Positions 34,497 through 42,448 of a stretch of 64,000 nucleotides of DNA are shown here, piece by piece. The number at the start of each line of letters is the position of its first letter. Position 1 is the stretch's first letter. Below the pieces are notes generated by a model. It had not been told where the DNA came from. It did no database searches and was given only the letters and a program-made list of their open reading frames with translations. The DNA is from Ancylobacter defluvii (lineage in GTDB: Bacteria; Pseudomonadota; Alphaproteobacteria; Rhizobiales; Xanthobacteraceae), in contig NZ_JAHBGD010000005.1 of assembly GCF_018390605.1 (NCBI RefSeq), forward strand, positions 186,001-250,000, written 5' to 3'. The position numbers were made by a program, and so were the translations under genes.

Positions 34497-36067
34497 CACT
34501 TCCCTCGGGACAGAGCACGCGCCAGAAGCTCTCGCTGCCTGGGCTCCAGCAGATCCGCGTAACCGTACCAGTCGGAACCAAGCAGCAGGGATTCGCCCCA
34601 TTTGTCGTTGCCGTCACGCAACATCGACACATCATACATCAATTCGAGATCGGAAGACGAGCCCACCACGTCAAGCAGCTCGTCGCGCCGCGCGTCGTCG
34701 AGCCACTGGGCGGAGCGACGCAGGTCGTACCGCATGCTGTCCGGGTCGCGAGGGGAAAAGCCGTTCCTCGCCCACACATACCCGCCCTTGTCGAGATTGG
34801 CATGCACGCGGACCTCGCGGACGCCGATCCGGTCATAGGTCGCGAAGGCGGTGCGCAGCATCCGCACCGCATTGCCGCCGCCCTGGAACCGACTGTGCAG
34901 CCAGAAATAGTCGTGCTCCACGATCAGCCGCGTGCCCTCGCGCCAGAATGAGCGCTGCAGGATGGCTTCGGGGTGCCGCATGTCGAGCATCAGCCGCTCG
35001 CCATAGGCGGTCCATTTCGGGCTCACCTTCAGCTCCGGCGGGACGCCGGCCATCAGCTCGTTGGCAAGACGGCGTGCCTCGGTTTTGTTTTTGAAGACAC
35101 CGAGTTGCTTCGCCAGCTCCATTGCGCGCGTGTCTATAGAGATGTCCATGGCGGCGCGGCGGGGCTCTGCCTCCCACGGCCATGCCGGCCGATTGGGATC
35201 GGGCGCCGGCGCTGGCCGGGAACGCGCCGGGCGCGCGGCCGGCTGGACCGGCGCCGGGCCGAGGTCGAGTTCCTTCTGCTTCGGCTGGCGTGGCGCGGGC
35301 GCCGGCGTGGTAGGCACCTGCGGCGAGGGTGCGCCGGGGCTCGGCTGCAGCGTCGCATTCGCGGGTAGCTGCACACGCTCGGCCTTCCACGCTCGGCCGG
35401 GATTGTGCTCGAAGCCGGGATCGATGCCGACCGGCACATATTTGATCTCGCCCGTATGCGGGTTAACCCATTGGCGGGTCTCGATCGTCGGCGCCGGAAG
35501 GACAGGACCGCGTATTCCCATGCGAGCGAGACCACGCGCCGACACCGGCCGCACCCTGCAACCGCAGCCCCAGCCGTTCGGCGGGTAATAGGTGTCCCAC
35601 CATGGATCATCCGCCCGGTAGATCTTGCCGTTCAGCGCCTTGTGCGCCTCTCGCGGATGAGCCGAGCCCGAATGCACATATTCCCAGTAGGGGAACGCTG
35701 CGAGCGTTTCCGGCTCGGTCTGCTGGGCATAGCGGCCGGCCGAATAGGCGGTCGACAGGTTGGTCTCGAAGATGATGCGCGAGCGCCAGCCGGGCGTCCC
35801 GTTGTGGATCCAGCCATGCTTATCGACGATGGCGTCGAAGTCGTCGCGGAAGTCGCGCAGCGAGGTGCCGGTTTCCAGCGCCTTCGTAACCGCCTTGCGG
35901 AAATCGCCGACCAGGGCGTCGGTGCCGGCGCCGGCGACGGTGAAGGCGCGGACGTTCTCCGCAGCATAGACGTCCGTCCAGTGCTCCGACGTCGTGTTCG
36001 TCTTCTGCCGCAGATAGGCGATGGCCTCGTCGAACTTGAGGTCGAGGGCGGTGACGGTGGTGGTCAC
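34496..36067 (-). CDS. Head morphogenesis protein gp30 (F), fused to a C-terminal acetyltransferase-like domain
   Basis: This is a 523-residue protein. Residues 1-260 are the Mu F/SPP1 gp7 minor head domain, ending in the signature YYPPNGWGCGCRVRPVS. A Pro/Ala-rich linker follows. The last 200 residues form a separate domain whose text SRFQGGGNAVRMLRTAF...IGVREVRVHANLDKGGYVWARNGFSP recalls the GNAT core (GxG-type loop, then GY..ARxGF). A GTG start at 36067 overlaps the previous stop as GTGA. The family places the F domain at the portal vertex. The extra domain is inferred from pattern only, and its catalytic competence is unknown. Confidence 0.78.
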   Translation of the reverse strand: MTTTVTALDLKFDEAIAYLRQKTNTTSEHWTDVYAAENVRAFTVAGAGTDALVGDFRKAVTKALETGTSLRDFRDDFDAIVDKHGWIHNGTPGWRSRIIFETNLSTAYSAGRYAQQTEPETLAAFPYWEYVHSGSAHPREAHKALNGKIYRADDPWWDTYYPPNGWGCGCRVRPVSARGLARMGIRGPVLPAPTIETRQWVNPHTGEIKYVPVGIDPGFEHNPGRAWKAERVQLPANATLQPSPGAPSPQVPTTPAPAPRQPKQKELDLGPAPVQPAARPARSRPAPAPDPNRPAWPWEAEPRRAAMDISIDTRAMELAKQLGVFKNKTEARRLANELMAGVPPELKVSPKWTAYGERLMLDMRHPEAILQRSFWREGTRLIVEHDYFWLHSRFQGGGNAVRMLRTAFATYDRIGVREVRVHANLDKGGYVWARNGFSPRDPDSMRYDLRRSAQWLDDARRDELLDVVGSSSDLELMYDVSMLRDGNDKWGESLLLGSDWYGYADLLEPRQRELLARALSRGK

Positions 36068-36387
36068 GCGATCCCCCCAGCCGCTTCGATCGCGGCGCGC
36101 TTGCAACGATCCCAAATCGCGCCGGCGACCCGCCACATACCGATGGCCTTGATCCGCTCGGCCGAGCCGGGCGGCAGGCGCCACCACTGACTGGCGAGCG
36201 GTTGCCGCCGCATTTCCCGCCGGATGAACCGGAAGTTCAGGCTCTTGCGCCGCTTGAGGGCGCGCGGCACGCCGGCCCAGTGCGGTCCGCATATCCATTC
36301 GGACGGCAGTCCGGTCTCACCTTTGCGAACACCCCGCGTTCGCCGGCAGAAGGGAACGCAGCAGGCGAGGCGCCTGCCGCTATCCAT
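36064..36387 (-). CDS. Small Cys/His protein between portal and gp30
   Basis: This 107-residue basic protein has an N-terminal arrangement CCVPFC...WICGPHW that could bind zinc, followed by VPRALKRRKSLNFRFIRRE. It overlaps the portal end by 8 bp and gp30 by GTGA, so it belongs to the head operon. I recall similar C-xHW proteins in other alphaproteobacterial phages but know no function. Overlaps on both sides support a real gene. Confidence 0.6.
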   Translation of the reverse strand: MDSGRRLACCVPFCRRTRGVRKGETGLPSEWICGPHWAGVPRALKRRKSLNFRFIRREMRRQPLASQWWRLPPGSAERIKAIGMWRVAGAIWDRCKRAAIEAAGGIA

Positions 36388-38020
36388 GGCGCATCTCGTC
36401 GACGATCGCGGCCTGCCCGACCATGTACGCGAGCGCCATGGCGCGCCCCATCACCTCGCGCAGCTCGCCGGCGTCGAGCTTCAGCCTGTCGATCCGCGCC
36501 ATCAGGTCGGTCATGTCGCTGGCAGCCTCGAACTGCGAGCGCACCTGAAGGGAGAGCCCGGCGATCGCGCCGGCGGCCTCGGCCGACAGGCGGTTGGTCA
36601 GCAGCTCGACGTGGTCCGGCTCGGCCGCATGCAACTCGATCAGGCTGGCGAGCAGCCTGCCGTGCAGCGTCGGCGGCTGGGCGGGCGGTTGCTTCGCTGG
36701 CGGCACGGCCGGATCGGCTGGCACCGGCGCCGGGGCCGGTGCGCGTCCGCCGATCACCCGCACCGGCTTGCCGCCGGTTTTACCGTCGACGCTCTCGGCC
36801 TTGGCGGTGAAACCGAGGCGATCGAGCACCTGGCTCTCTTCGACCTCCAACCCGAGCGGCCCGAGCTTGGCGAGAGCTTCGACGACGACGCCAATCGGCA
36901 GCTCATCCGGGCGTCCGATGACAAGGGTCGGATACTTCTCCTGCGGCCCGAAGGTGAAGGCCACCATCTTGCGGATGAGCTGGCGATTGAGCGTCGCCGA
37001 GAGCAGCGCCGCGTCGAAGCGCTCCAGGTCTTCCTGCACGAGGCGGTGCGTCGAGCCGATCGCGTGCGAGCCCGGCGCCGCATCCGTGGTCGCAGTCTGG
37101 CCGAGCACCAGCTTGGAAATCTGCCGGTCCATCCAGTCGGCACGCTTTTCATACAGCGCCGAACCGTCCGCCGCATTCTTCACCTCGACGAACTCGATCG
37201 ACATCGAGGCCGGGATGATCGCGGCGAGGTCGCCGGCGATCGAGCGCACCGCCTGAAAGACGGTTTCTTTATCGGCCTCGGACGCGGCGCCGTCATATTT
37301 GCCGATGCGGATCGGCATGCCGTAGTTCTGGACGAAGATGTTCCAGTCGCGCAGCGTGAATGCCTTGTACATCCACGACCAGGACGCGATGCGCGCAAGG
37401 CCGCCACGGATGCTCAGTCCGCTTTTCGCCTTATGCCGGTGCACAACGTACCGGTTCGGATCGAGCGGTTCCTTGGTGCCGTTGGCGTCGTACAGCAGCG
37501 GCTCGTCGAGCGACACATCGTCGAGGGCGAACCAGCGCGGGTCGCACCAATGCAGGCATCGTGGCGTCACCCAGCCCGGCCGCGCCTCCCATTCTATTTC
37601 AAGGATGGACAGGCCTTTGCCGATCGCGTCGAGCATGTCGAACTGCGATTCCGCCAGCACATTGGTCGCCAGCCACTGGCGGACGAAGTCCGCGTGTTCC
37701 TCCAACTGCGAATCCTCGCCGGCCGCAACGACGGTCACCGGGATCTGCGAGACCTGCCGCTTCCGGGTGGAGAGCACAGCGAGGTAGTGCGGATCGCGCT
37801 CCTCAATGTCCTCGGCCAGCTCGAAGTAGCGCAGCGGATCGCCGCTCGCCGCCGCGCGATGGATCGCCGCCAGCCGATCGGGACGAAGGCCATCGGCCGG
37901 GTGACCGGAGATGGGCGAGCGGACGCCGGTCAGGGTCGGCACCGCCTTGCGCTCGTCCAGCAGCGCGGCCTTGTCGATCGGCTTGCCATCTATGTCGAGG
38001 ATCGGACTGAAGCGTGCCAT
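36380..38020 (-). CDS. Portal protein (DUF935, Mu gp29-like)
   Basis: This 546-residue portal subunit belongs to the DUF935 family. It has AEDIEERDPHYLAVLSTRKRQV near the start, then VLAESQFDMLDAIGKGLSILEIEWE and SWMYKAFTLRDWNIFVQNYG, all typical. I prefer ATG 38020 (TGATG with the terminase stop) over ATG 38026. The portal ring is the DNA entry point and docks the terminase. Confidence 0.95.
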   Translation of the reverse strand: MARFSPILDIDGKPIDKAALLDERKAVPTLTGVRSPISGHPADGLRPDRLAAIHRAAASGDPLRYFELAEDIEERDPHYLAVLSTRKRQVSQIPVTVVAAGEDSQLEEHADFVRQWLATNVLAESQFDMLDAIGKGLSILEIEWEARPGWVTPRCLHWCDPRWFALDDVSLDEPLLYDANGTKEPLDPNRYVVHRHKAKSGLSIRGGLARIASWSWMYKAFTLRDWNIFVQNYGMPIRIGKYDGAASEADKETVFQAVRSIAGDLAAIIPASMSIEFVEVKNAADGSALYEKRADWMDRQISKLVLGQTATTDAAPGSHAIGSTHRLVQEDLERFDAALLSATLNRQLIRKMVAFTFGPQEKYPTLVIGRPDELPIGVVVEALAKLGPLGLEVEESQVLDRLGFTAKAESVDGKTGGKPVRVIGGRAPAPAPVPADPAVPPAKQPPAQPPTLHGRLLASLIELHAAEPDHVELLTNRLSAEAAGAIAGLSLQVRSQFEAASDMTDLMARIDRLKLDAGELREVMGRAMALAYMVGQAAIVDEMRHG

Positions 38021-39396
38021 CACCATCCACCGCGCCGGCCGTGATCACCATCATAGTTCGGCCGGTTCCACCCGCCGCCGGGCGAGTCGAACGGGCCGGC
38101 CCGTTTTATGCGGGCAGGTCGGTAGCCGTAGGACGCCGGGGTTCCTGCCGCGTTGATGGCAAGAAACATCGCCCAGGTACGGTCGGCGTGGTCATCGTCA
38201 CGCTCGGCGACGAAGCGCGGAGCGCCTGTGGGGGAGGCTACCTTGCGGAGCTTGTGCAGATCGGAGCGTAGCGGTTGATCGCCCTCGCGGATGCGCAGCG
38301 TACGATCCTCGAACCGCTCCTTGCCGGCGGTCGCCATCACCAGCTTGTTCGGGCCGGTGAAGAGGACGCCCTCGACACGGGAGGAACCGTACCGGTGCTG
38401 CGCGTCTTCGACTGGCTTCTCGCCCATGCCGGTCTGATCCATGCACACGCGCCCGACGCGGTAATGCCGCATCACCTCGTCCAGCGCTTCGTCCTGGTTG
38501 GCGAAGGTGGCGCGCTTCAGCTCGATGCGCTCACGATCCCACAGCACGTCGCCGACCTGCTCCAACACCTGAATGACGAAGAGGTCGTTGCGCCGGCCTA
38601 TGTCCACGCCGACGAAACACACGCCGTCCTCGTACAGGTCGCGGTCGCCGGCCAACTCATCCTCGCAGGAATTGATGAGGTCGTAGGACAGCCAGGCGCT
38701 CGCCTCGTCCAGCCATTTCAGCTCGTATTCCTGCGCCCAGAGATCCTCGTCGGCGAGGCCGCGACGCAGCTCCTCGATGTCGCGGTCCAGCCCATCCGCG
38801 ACGGCCTGATAGATGTCGACGACATGGCGCGACCACACCGGATCGTCGGAGGTCATGATCTCGTAGAACTTGTTGCCCTTCCCCTTCGGGGTCGATGTTA
38901 CCCTCAGCTTGAGGCCGCGCTTCGAGACGACAGGGAACAAGGCGCCCCAGATTTCTTTCGAATCCTTGTGGATCGCGAACTCGTCGAGGAAGACGTTGGC
39001 CGAGAAGCCACGGGCGGTGTCGGGATTTGCCGGCAGAGCGGTGATGCGCGAGCCGTGCGGCAGGGTGACTTCCAGCGCCTTGTAGCTGCCGGCGTCGCCC
39101 TTCCAGTCATACTCTGCGGCCTCGAACCCGAGCTTATAGGCGGCGCAGTGCCGCTTGATCCCTTCCTCCATGGCCTCGCGCGCCTGACGCTCGCCACGCG
39201 ATAGGATCACCCAGCGCTCGCGGCGACCACGAGCGACCGCCTCGTAGCAATTGTCGGCAACCTCTAGCGTGGTGGTGAACGTCTTGCCGCTCTGCCGAGA
39301 AAACATGGCGGCTTTGAAGCGGGCCTGATCGCGTAGCCAGCGACGCTGGTAGCGGTAGAGCGGGACGGCGGGCCCGCTGCCGAAAGGGTGGCTCAT
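38020..39396 (-). CDS. Terminase large subunit (Mu gp28-like)
   Basis: This is a 458-residue packaging ATPase and nuclease. The Walker A-like FSRQSGKTFTT is near residue 35 and the Walker B FLDEFA near residue 137. RVTSTPKGKGNKFYEI is the coupling motif, and the nuclease domain begins VGVDIGRRND with its first aspartate. The C-terminus is Gly/Arg-rich. Mu terminase packages prophage plus flanking host DNA by headful. Confidence 0.95.
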   Translation of the reverse strand: MSHPFGSGPAVPLYRYQRRWLRDQARFKAAMFSRQSGKTFTTTLEVADNCYEAVARGRRERWVILSRGERQAREAMEEGIKRHCAAYKLGFEAAEYDWKGDAGSYKALEVTLPHGSRITALPANPDTARGFSANVFLDEFAIHKDSKEIWGALFPVVSKRGLKLRVTSTPKGKGNKFYEIMTSDDPVWSRHVVDIYQAVADGLDRDIEELRRGLADEDLWAQEYELKWLDEASAWLSYDLINSCEDELAGDRDLYEDGVCFVGVDIGRRNDLFVIQVLEQVGDVLWDRERIELKRATFANQDEALDEVMRHYRVGRVCMDQTGMGEKPVEDAQHRYGSSRVEGVLFTGPNKLVMATAGKERFEDRTLRIREGDQPLRSDLHKLRKVASPTGAPRFVAERDDDHADRTWAMFLAINAAGTPASYGYRPARIKRAGPFDSPGGGWNRPNYDGDHGRRGGW

Positions 39397-39971
39397 TCGT
39401 CGAACATCCCGTAGATGCCCTGACGAATTTGGTTGAGCAGTTCAACCGGATCGACGGTCGCGCCGGCGCCGACAGCGCCCGCGACGGCGGCCACGGCAAC
39501 CTTCTCCAGTTTCGCCTTTGCCGCTGCCTCAATCTTCTGGCGCCGATCGGTGGAAATCTTCTGGGCGGCGACGGTGGCCTGGAACGCCCGTGCCAGCTCC
39601 ATAGCGGCCTTCGGCGTCTTTACGCCGGCGGCGTCGTGCGTCAGTTCAATGATGAGCGTCTTGATAAACTCGCCGAGGATAATGGTGTTCTCATCGACGT
39701 CCTCGGCGGTGAACTCACTGGCGATGCCCTTAAACATCTCCCTTGCACGCTGCATGCGGGTCTGGGCCGCCGCCCTGTCCGCCGCCGCGCGATAGAACGC
39801 CGAGCGCGAAACAGTCTCGATACCCTTGGCTTCGAGCCGATCGTTGAACTCGAAATGGATATCCGAGATCGTGCGGGTGCGCGCCGCCAGTTGCTGGCAG
39901 GCCCAGACGACATCGTCTTCCGCCTCAGGCGGAAGGAGATCGAGACTGTTGAGGCGCCCTCGGCCGGCCAT
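39393..39971 (-). CDS. DUF3486 small terminase-like protein (Mu gp27)
   Basis: This 192-residue protein of DUF3486 opens MAGRGRLNSLDLLPPEAEDDVVWA. The helix LAARTRTISDIHFEFNDRLEAKGIETVSRSAFYR resembles a DNA-binding helical domain. Overlaps the large terminase by ATGA. By position it is the small terminase subunit that recognises the prophage end. Confidence 0.88.
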   Translation of the reverse strand: MAGRGRLNSLDLLPPEAEDDVVWACQQLAARTRTISDIHFEFNDRLEAKGIETVSRSAFYRAAADRAAAQTRMQRAREMFKGIASEFTAEDVDENTIILGEFIKTLIIELTHDAAGVKTPKAAMELARAFQATVAAQKISTDRRQKIEAAAKAKLEKVAVAAVAGAVGAGATVDPVELLNQIRQGIYGMFDE

Positions 39972-39973
39972 GA

Positions 39974-40300
39974 TCAGGCCACCGGATCGGACGGGCGCTT
40001 CACGCCCTCAATGGCGATCTCGCGGTTCACATGACGCCGGCCCGCGTGCAGCAGGGTCGCGACCTTCACCGTGCCGGCATCCTTCACCGCCACCGCGCCC
40101 ATCTCCGCGAGATAATCGAGCTGGCGATGCACCCAGGCGCGATCGCGCGGGATCATGAATTCGTCGCGGATTACGGCCTCCAGCCACGACGAGGTGGCGC
40201 TGCCGCTAACGTCCTGAGCGAGTTCTTTCAGGATGATCAGCCGAGCCTCCTCCATTAGGAATGCTTCGCGCTTGGCCTGCCGGTTGCCCGCGTCGTTCAT
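39974..40300 (-). CDS. Winged-helix-like protein (Mu gp26-like position)
   Basis: This is a 108-residue protein with EARLIILKELAQDVSGSATSSWLEAVI and WVHRQLDYLAEMGAVAV, a pattern of a small winged helix seen in Mu gp26-type proteins. It precedes the terminase pair and overlaps DUF2730. DNA binding is plausible but not demonstrated. Confidence 0.7.
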   Translation of the reverse strand: MNDAGNRQAKREAFLMEEARLIILKELAQDVSGSATSSWLEAVIRDEFMIPRDRAWVHRQLDYLAEMGAVAVKDAGTVKVATLLHAGRRHVNREIAIEGVKRPSDPVA

Positions 40301-40629
40301 CTCGTCTCCTCGAACATCCGTTCCTGCACGCGGGCCGCCATGACCGCGACCGGCTTCAATCGCTCGTCCATGGTCTCCATCCGGCCTTCCAGCCGGGCGA
40401 TCGCCATCTCAAGGCGATGGCTCATGTCCTTGTCGGGCAGGTGCCTGATGGTCATTTCCGCTGCGCCGAGCCGCCGATCGACGTCGGCAAGCTGCTCGCG
40501 CAGCTTGACGTTCGCCAATTCCAGCTCGGTGATTTCCGAACGCCGCGCGCTACGTGACGCCAGGAACCATGTGGTCGCCAGCATCGCCAAAGACACGATC
40601 GGCGCGATCCACCCACGCAACTCTTCCAT
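40297..40629 (-). CDS. DUF2730 membrane protein (Mu gp25-like)
   Basis: This 110-residue protein has one N-terminal membrane segment (WIAPIVSLAMLATTWFLA) then a long coiled coil, the DUF2730 pattern. The place within the lysis region suggests a spanin-like inner-membrane component, but no outer-membrane partner is visible. Confidence 0.8.
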   Translation of the reverse strand: MEELRGWIAPIVSLAMLATTWFLASRSARRSEITELELANVKLREQLADVDRRLGAAEMTIRHLPDKDMSHRLEMAIARLEGRMETMDERLKPVAVMAARVQERMFEETR

Positions 40630-40641
40630 GCGTCGCCGGCC

Positions 40642-41088
40642 TCACTTCGCGCCGGCGATCAAGGCGCCAAGTTTGGCGGCGACGAGCGTCTCGATCTTGT
40701 CGGGCGTGACGCCGAGCGAGCGCACGGCATCGGGCACCGAGGTTTCCACCCACTGCGCCGCCTGCGCGAGCACTCGCAAGCGGGTATCCACCGTCAGCGT
40801 GTCAAGCCGGGCGCCGACCTTGTCGAGCGCCCAGGACACGCCGGTCATGGCCGCCGAGTGCAATGCCTCGCGGTGCTTGGCCTCGACCTGAATGCCGGTC
40901 CAACGCTGGAAGGCGGCGGCGCCCCACGTCAGGATGGCGATGACGGCGGCCGATACGGTCGCTTGCAGATAGGGCTGGACGGCATCGAATACGACGCCGG
41001 CGGAAAGCACGGCGTCAGCCGCGCGCGCCGGCACAGCGGCGACGATGGCGAGGCAGAGAACGGCAAAGGCGATGCGGGGAAGGCGCAT
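40642..41088 (-). CDS. Holin-like protein
   Basis: This 148-residue protein has an N-terminal signal-like segment (IAFAVLCLAIVAAVPARA) and a second hydrophobic segment (ATVSAAVIAILTWGAAAF), followed by a helical acidic-basic C-terminus of the phage holin LLH type. It follows the lysozyme by 16 bp. Function as holin or antiholin is inferred from membrane topology and position. Confidence 0.65.
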   Translation of the reverse strand: MRLPRIAFAVLCLAIVAAVPARAADAVLSAGVVFDAVQPYLQATVSAAVIAILTWGAAAFQRWTGIQVEAKHREALHSAAMTGVSWALDKVGARLDTLTVDTRLRVLAQAAQWVETSVPDAVRSLGVTPDKIETLVAAKLGALIAGAK

Positions 41089-41104
41089 AAGGGACTCCAG
41101 AGAA

Positions 41105-41776
41105 CTAGTTGATGCCGGAGAGGCAAAGCGCCTGCTCGTCGGCGCGTCGGTTCACGAGGCCCTGGACGATCTTGCCGCCGGCCTTGTTGTAGAGCGGGAT
41201 GGCTTTGCAGGCGCCGAGCAGGTCGCCGCGGTTGGCCTTGGTCGCGATCGAGGATTTGCAGAAGGTGCCGACGCCGACGTTGTAGGCCAGCGAAAGGAAG
41301 GCCACGTAAGGCTTGGCCGGGATGGCGTCGGGGTTGTTGAGGCACGCGCGCATGCCGGTCTCGAACTCTTCGAGCCCGTCAACGAGCTTGGCGTCGCACT
41401 GTTCTTTCGTGAAACGCATGCCGGAGGTGACGCCGCGGGTTTCGCCGTAGCAGACCGTCCACACGCCGACGATGTCGCGGTAGCTGGCGAGCTTCAGCCC
41501 CTCCCAGCCGCCGACCAGGCCGACCGCCAGCACGCCCACGGCGGTGAGCACGCCGGCGGCCGTGCGAAGCCGGCTCGGAGCCGCCGCTGGCGCGGGGTTC
41601 GGCGCGGCCTTCAGCGCCGCCTCGGTTTTCGGGCCGACGATGCCATCGGCCACCAGCCTGTTCGCCTTCTGGAAGGCTATGACGTCGGCCTTGGTCTTGG
41701 GGCCGAACACACCATCGACAGGCCCCGACAGCCACCCATGCGCCGCGAGGAGCTTCTGAATTTCGGTGACGGTCAT
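41105..41776 (-). CDS. Lysozyme-type endolysin with peptidoglycan-binding domain and internal hydrophobic segment
   Basis: This is a 223-residue endolysin. Residues 1-60 form a peptidoglycan-binding domain (IQKLLAAHGWLSGPVDGVFGPKTKADVIAFQ). A hydrophobic stretch (AAGVLTAVGVLAVGLVG) directly precedes the glycoside hydrolase family 24 catalytic domain. The catalytic triad spacing Glu-8-Asp-5-Thr is exact (WEGLKLASYRDIVGVWT). The hydrophobic segment resembles the signal-arrest-release type but is internal, which is unusual. Its ribosome binding site GGAG is inside the hairpin at 41782-41809. Confidence 0.9.
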   Translation of the reverse strand: MTVTEIQKLLAAHGWLSGPVDGVFGPKTKADVIAFQKANRLVADGIVGPKTEAALKAAPNPAPAAAPSRLRTAAGVLTAVGVLAVGLVGGWEGLKLASYRDIVGVWTVCYGETRGVTSGMRFTKEQCDAKLVDGLEEFETGMRACLNNPDAIPAKPYVAFLSLAYNVGVGTFCKSSIATKANRGDLLGACKAIPLYNKAGGKIVQGLVNRRADEQALCLSGIN

Positions 41777-41781
41777 GAAAA

Positions 41782-41809
41782 AGGGCTCCGCCCGGATTTG
41801 GGGAGCCCT
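41782..41809 (-). terminator. Intrinsic-terminator-like hairpin over the lysozyme ribosome binding site
   Basis: On the - strand AGGGCTCC (41809-41802) pairs with GGAGCCCT (41789-41782) across a 12-nt loop, followed by TTTTTC and the ATG at 41776. The 3' arm contains GGAG, 9 nt from the start codon. It can act as terminator of the middle operon, as a lid on lysozyme translation, or both. Confidence 0.65.
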
Positions 41810-41834
41810 GAAAGTGAACGACGGGAACGTTGGC

Positions 41835-41859
41835 GTTCATGGCCGCATCTGCGGCCTAG
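41835..41859. promoter_or_regulatory. Late-region palindrome, copy 3 (ahead of the lysis genes)
   Basis: ggccgc-atct-gcggcc at 41841-41856 with gttcat on the left; the right flank is the TAG stop of the Mor/C-like gene. It lies 64 nt ahead of the lysozyme ATG, beyond the hairpin. Mu has the C-dependent promoter Plys at this point, just downstream of gene C. Confidence 0.65.
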
Positions 41860-42218
41860 TCCTTCCTGAATAGATCAAGCTGGCGGATGACCAGTTCCTG
41901 GGCCTGAAGGATGCGGTGAACCGTCGCCCTGTCAATACCAAGGCGAACCGCGATCTCGTCATAGGTCCAACCAGCGAGCCTATATGCCGCCGCCCGCCAG
42001 TCCCGTGCAACCGGGATTTTGATCTGCTCGCCCGGCCAGCGCTGCGACAGCTTCGCCGCCGCCTCGTCGCCGATCAGCGCCGCCAGCTCCGAACCAGCCG
42101 GGCTCTTCGGCACATAAACGCGCGTGCCGCCTTTCGTCTCGGCGAGCAGCATGGCGGCCTCGGGGCCGAGGATCTGGGCGAAGCGCGCGATGGCGCCGAC
42201 CGGGCGAGGCAGGGTCAT
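41856..42218 (-). CDS. Mor/C-type transcription activator of late genes
   Basis: This 120-residue protein belongs to the Mor transcription activator family, whose Mu members Mor and C turn on middle and late promoters. It has the beta-strand segment TRVYVPK, the core helix ELAALIGDEAAAKLSQRW and the C-terminal HTH WTYDEIAVRLGIDRATVHRIL. It is the last gene of the middle operon, overlapping the upstream gene by ATGA. The stop codon is embedded in a palindrome that is a candidate binding site. Only one family member is present, whereas Mu has both Mor and C. Confidence 0.85.
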   Translation of the reverse strand: MTLPRPVGAIARFAQILGPEAAMLLAETKGGTRVYVPKSPAGSELAALIGDEAAAKLSQRWPGEQIKIPVARDWRAAAYRLAGWTYDEIAVRLGIDRATVHRILQAQELVIRQLDLFRKD

Positions 42219-42448
42219 TGCAGCGCCAGCCCTTGCTCCGAGTAGACCACGGAGATGCCGGTGTCGCGCCGGCGCCAAACTACGCGGGCCGTGTACGTGC
42301 CGTCGCGGCAGAGATGGAGTCGGACGCCGGCCAGCTCATAACCCTGCATGGTGAGGTCGAAGTCCATGATTGCGAGGTCGGCCGACTTCCAGTTCACGTC
42401 GGTGATGGAGACGCTACGGCGGCGCGGATGATTGCGGAGGAACTTCAT
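42215..42448 (-). CDS. Small unknown middle-operon protein
   Basis: This 77-residue basic protein starts MKFLRNHPRRRSVSITDVNW, with ATG 42448 overlapping gemA as ATGA. Strand-rich (GVRLHLCRDGTYTARVVWRRRDTG). Unknown family. It lies between GemA and the late activator. Confidence 0.6.
   Translation of the reverse strand: MKFLRNHPRRRSVSITDVNWKSADLAIMDFDLTMQGYELAGVRLHLCRDGTYTARVVWRRRDTGISVVYSEQGLALQ

Noticed and set aside
41379-41840. Frame starting at the ATG in the ATGAAC flank of the palindrome, overlapping the lysozyme
   Set aside because: It reads through the lysozyme in another frame and gives a composition-biased product. The three ATGAAC flanks continue into unrelated sequences, so the ATG is not a shared start codon.
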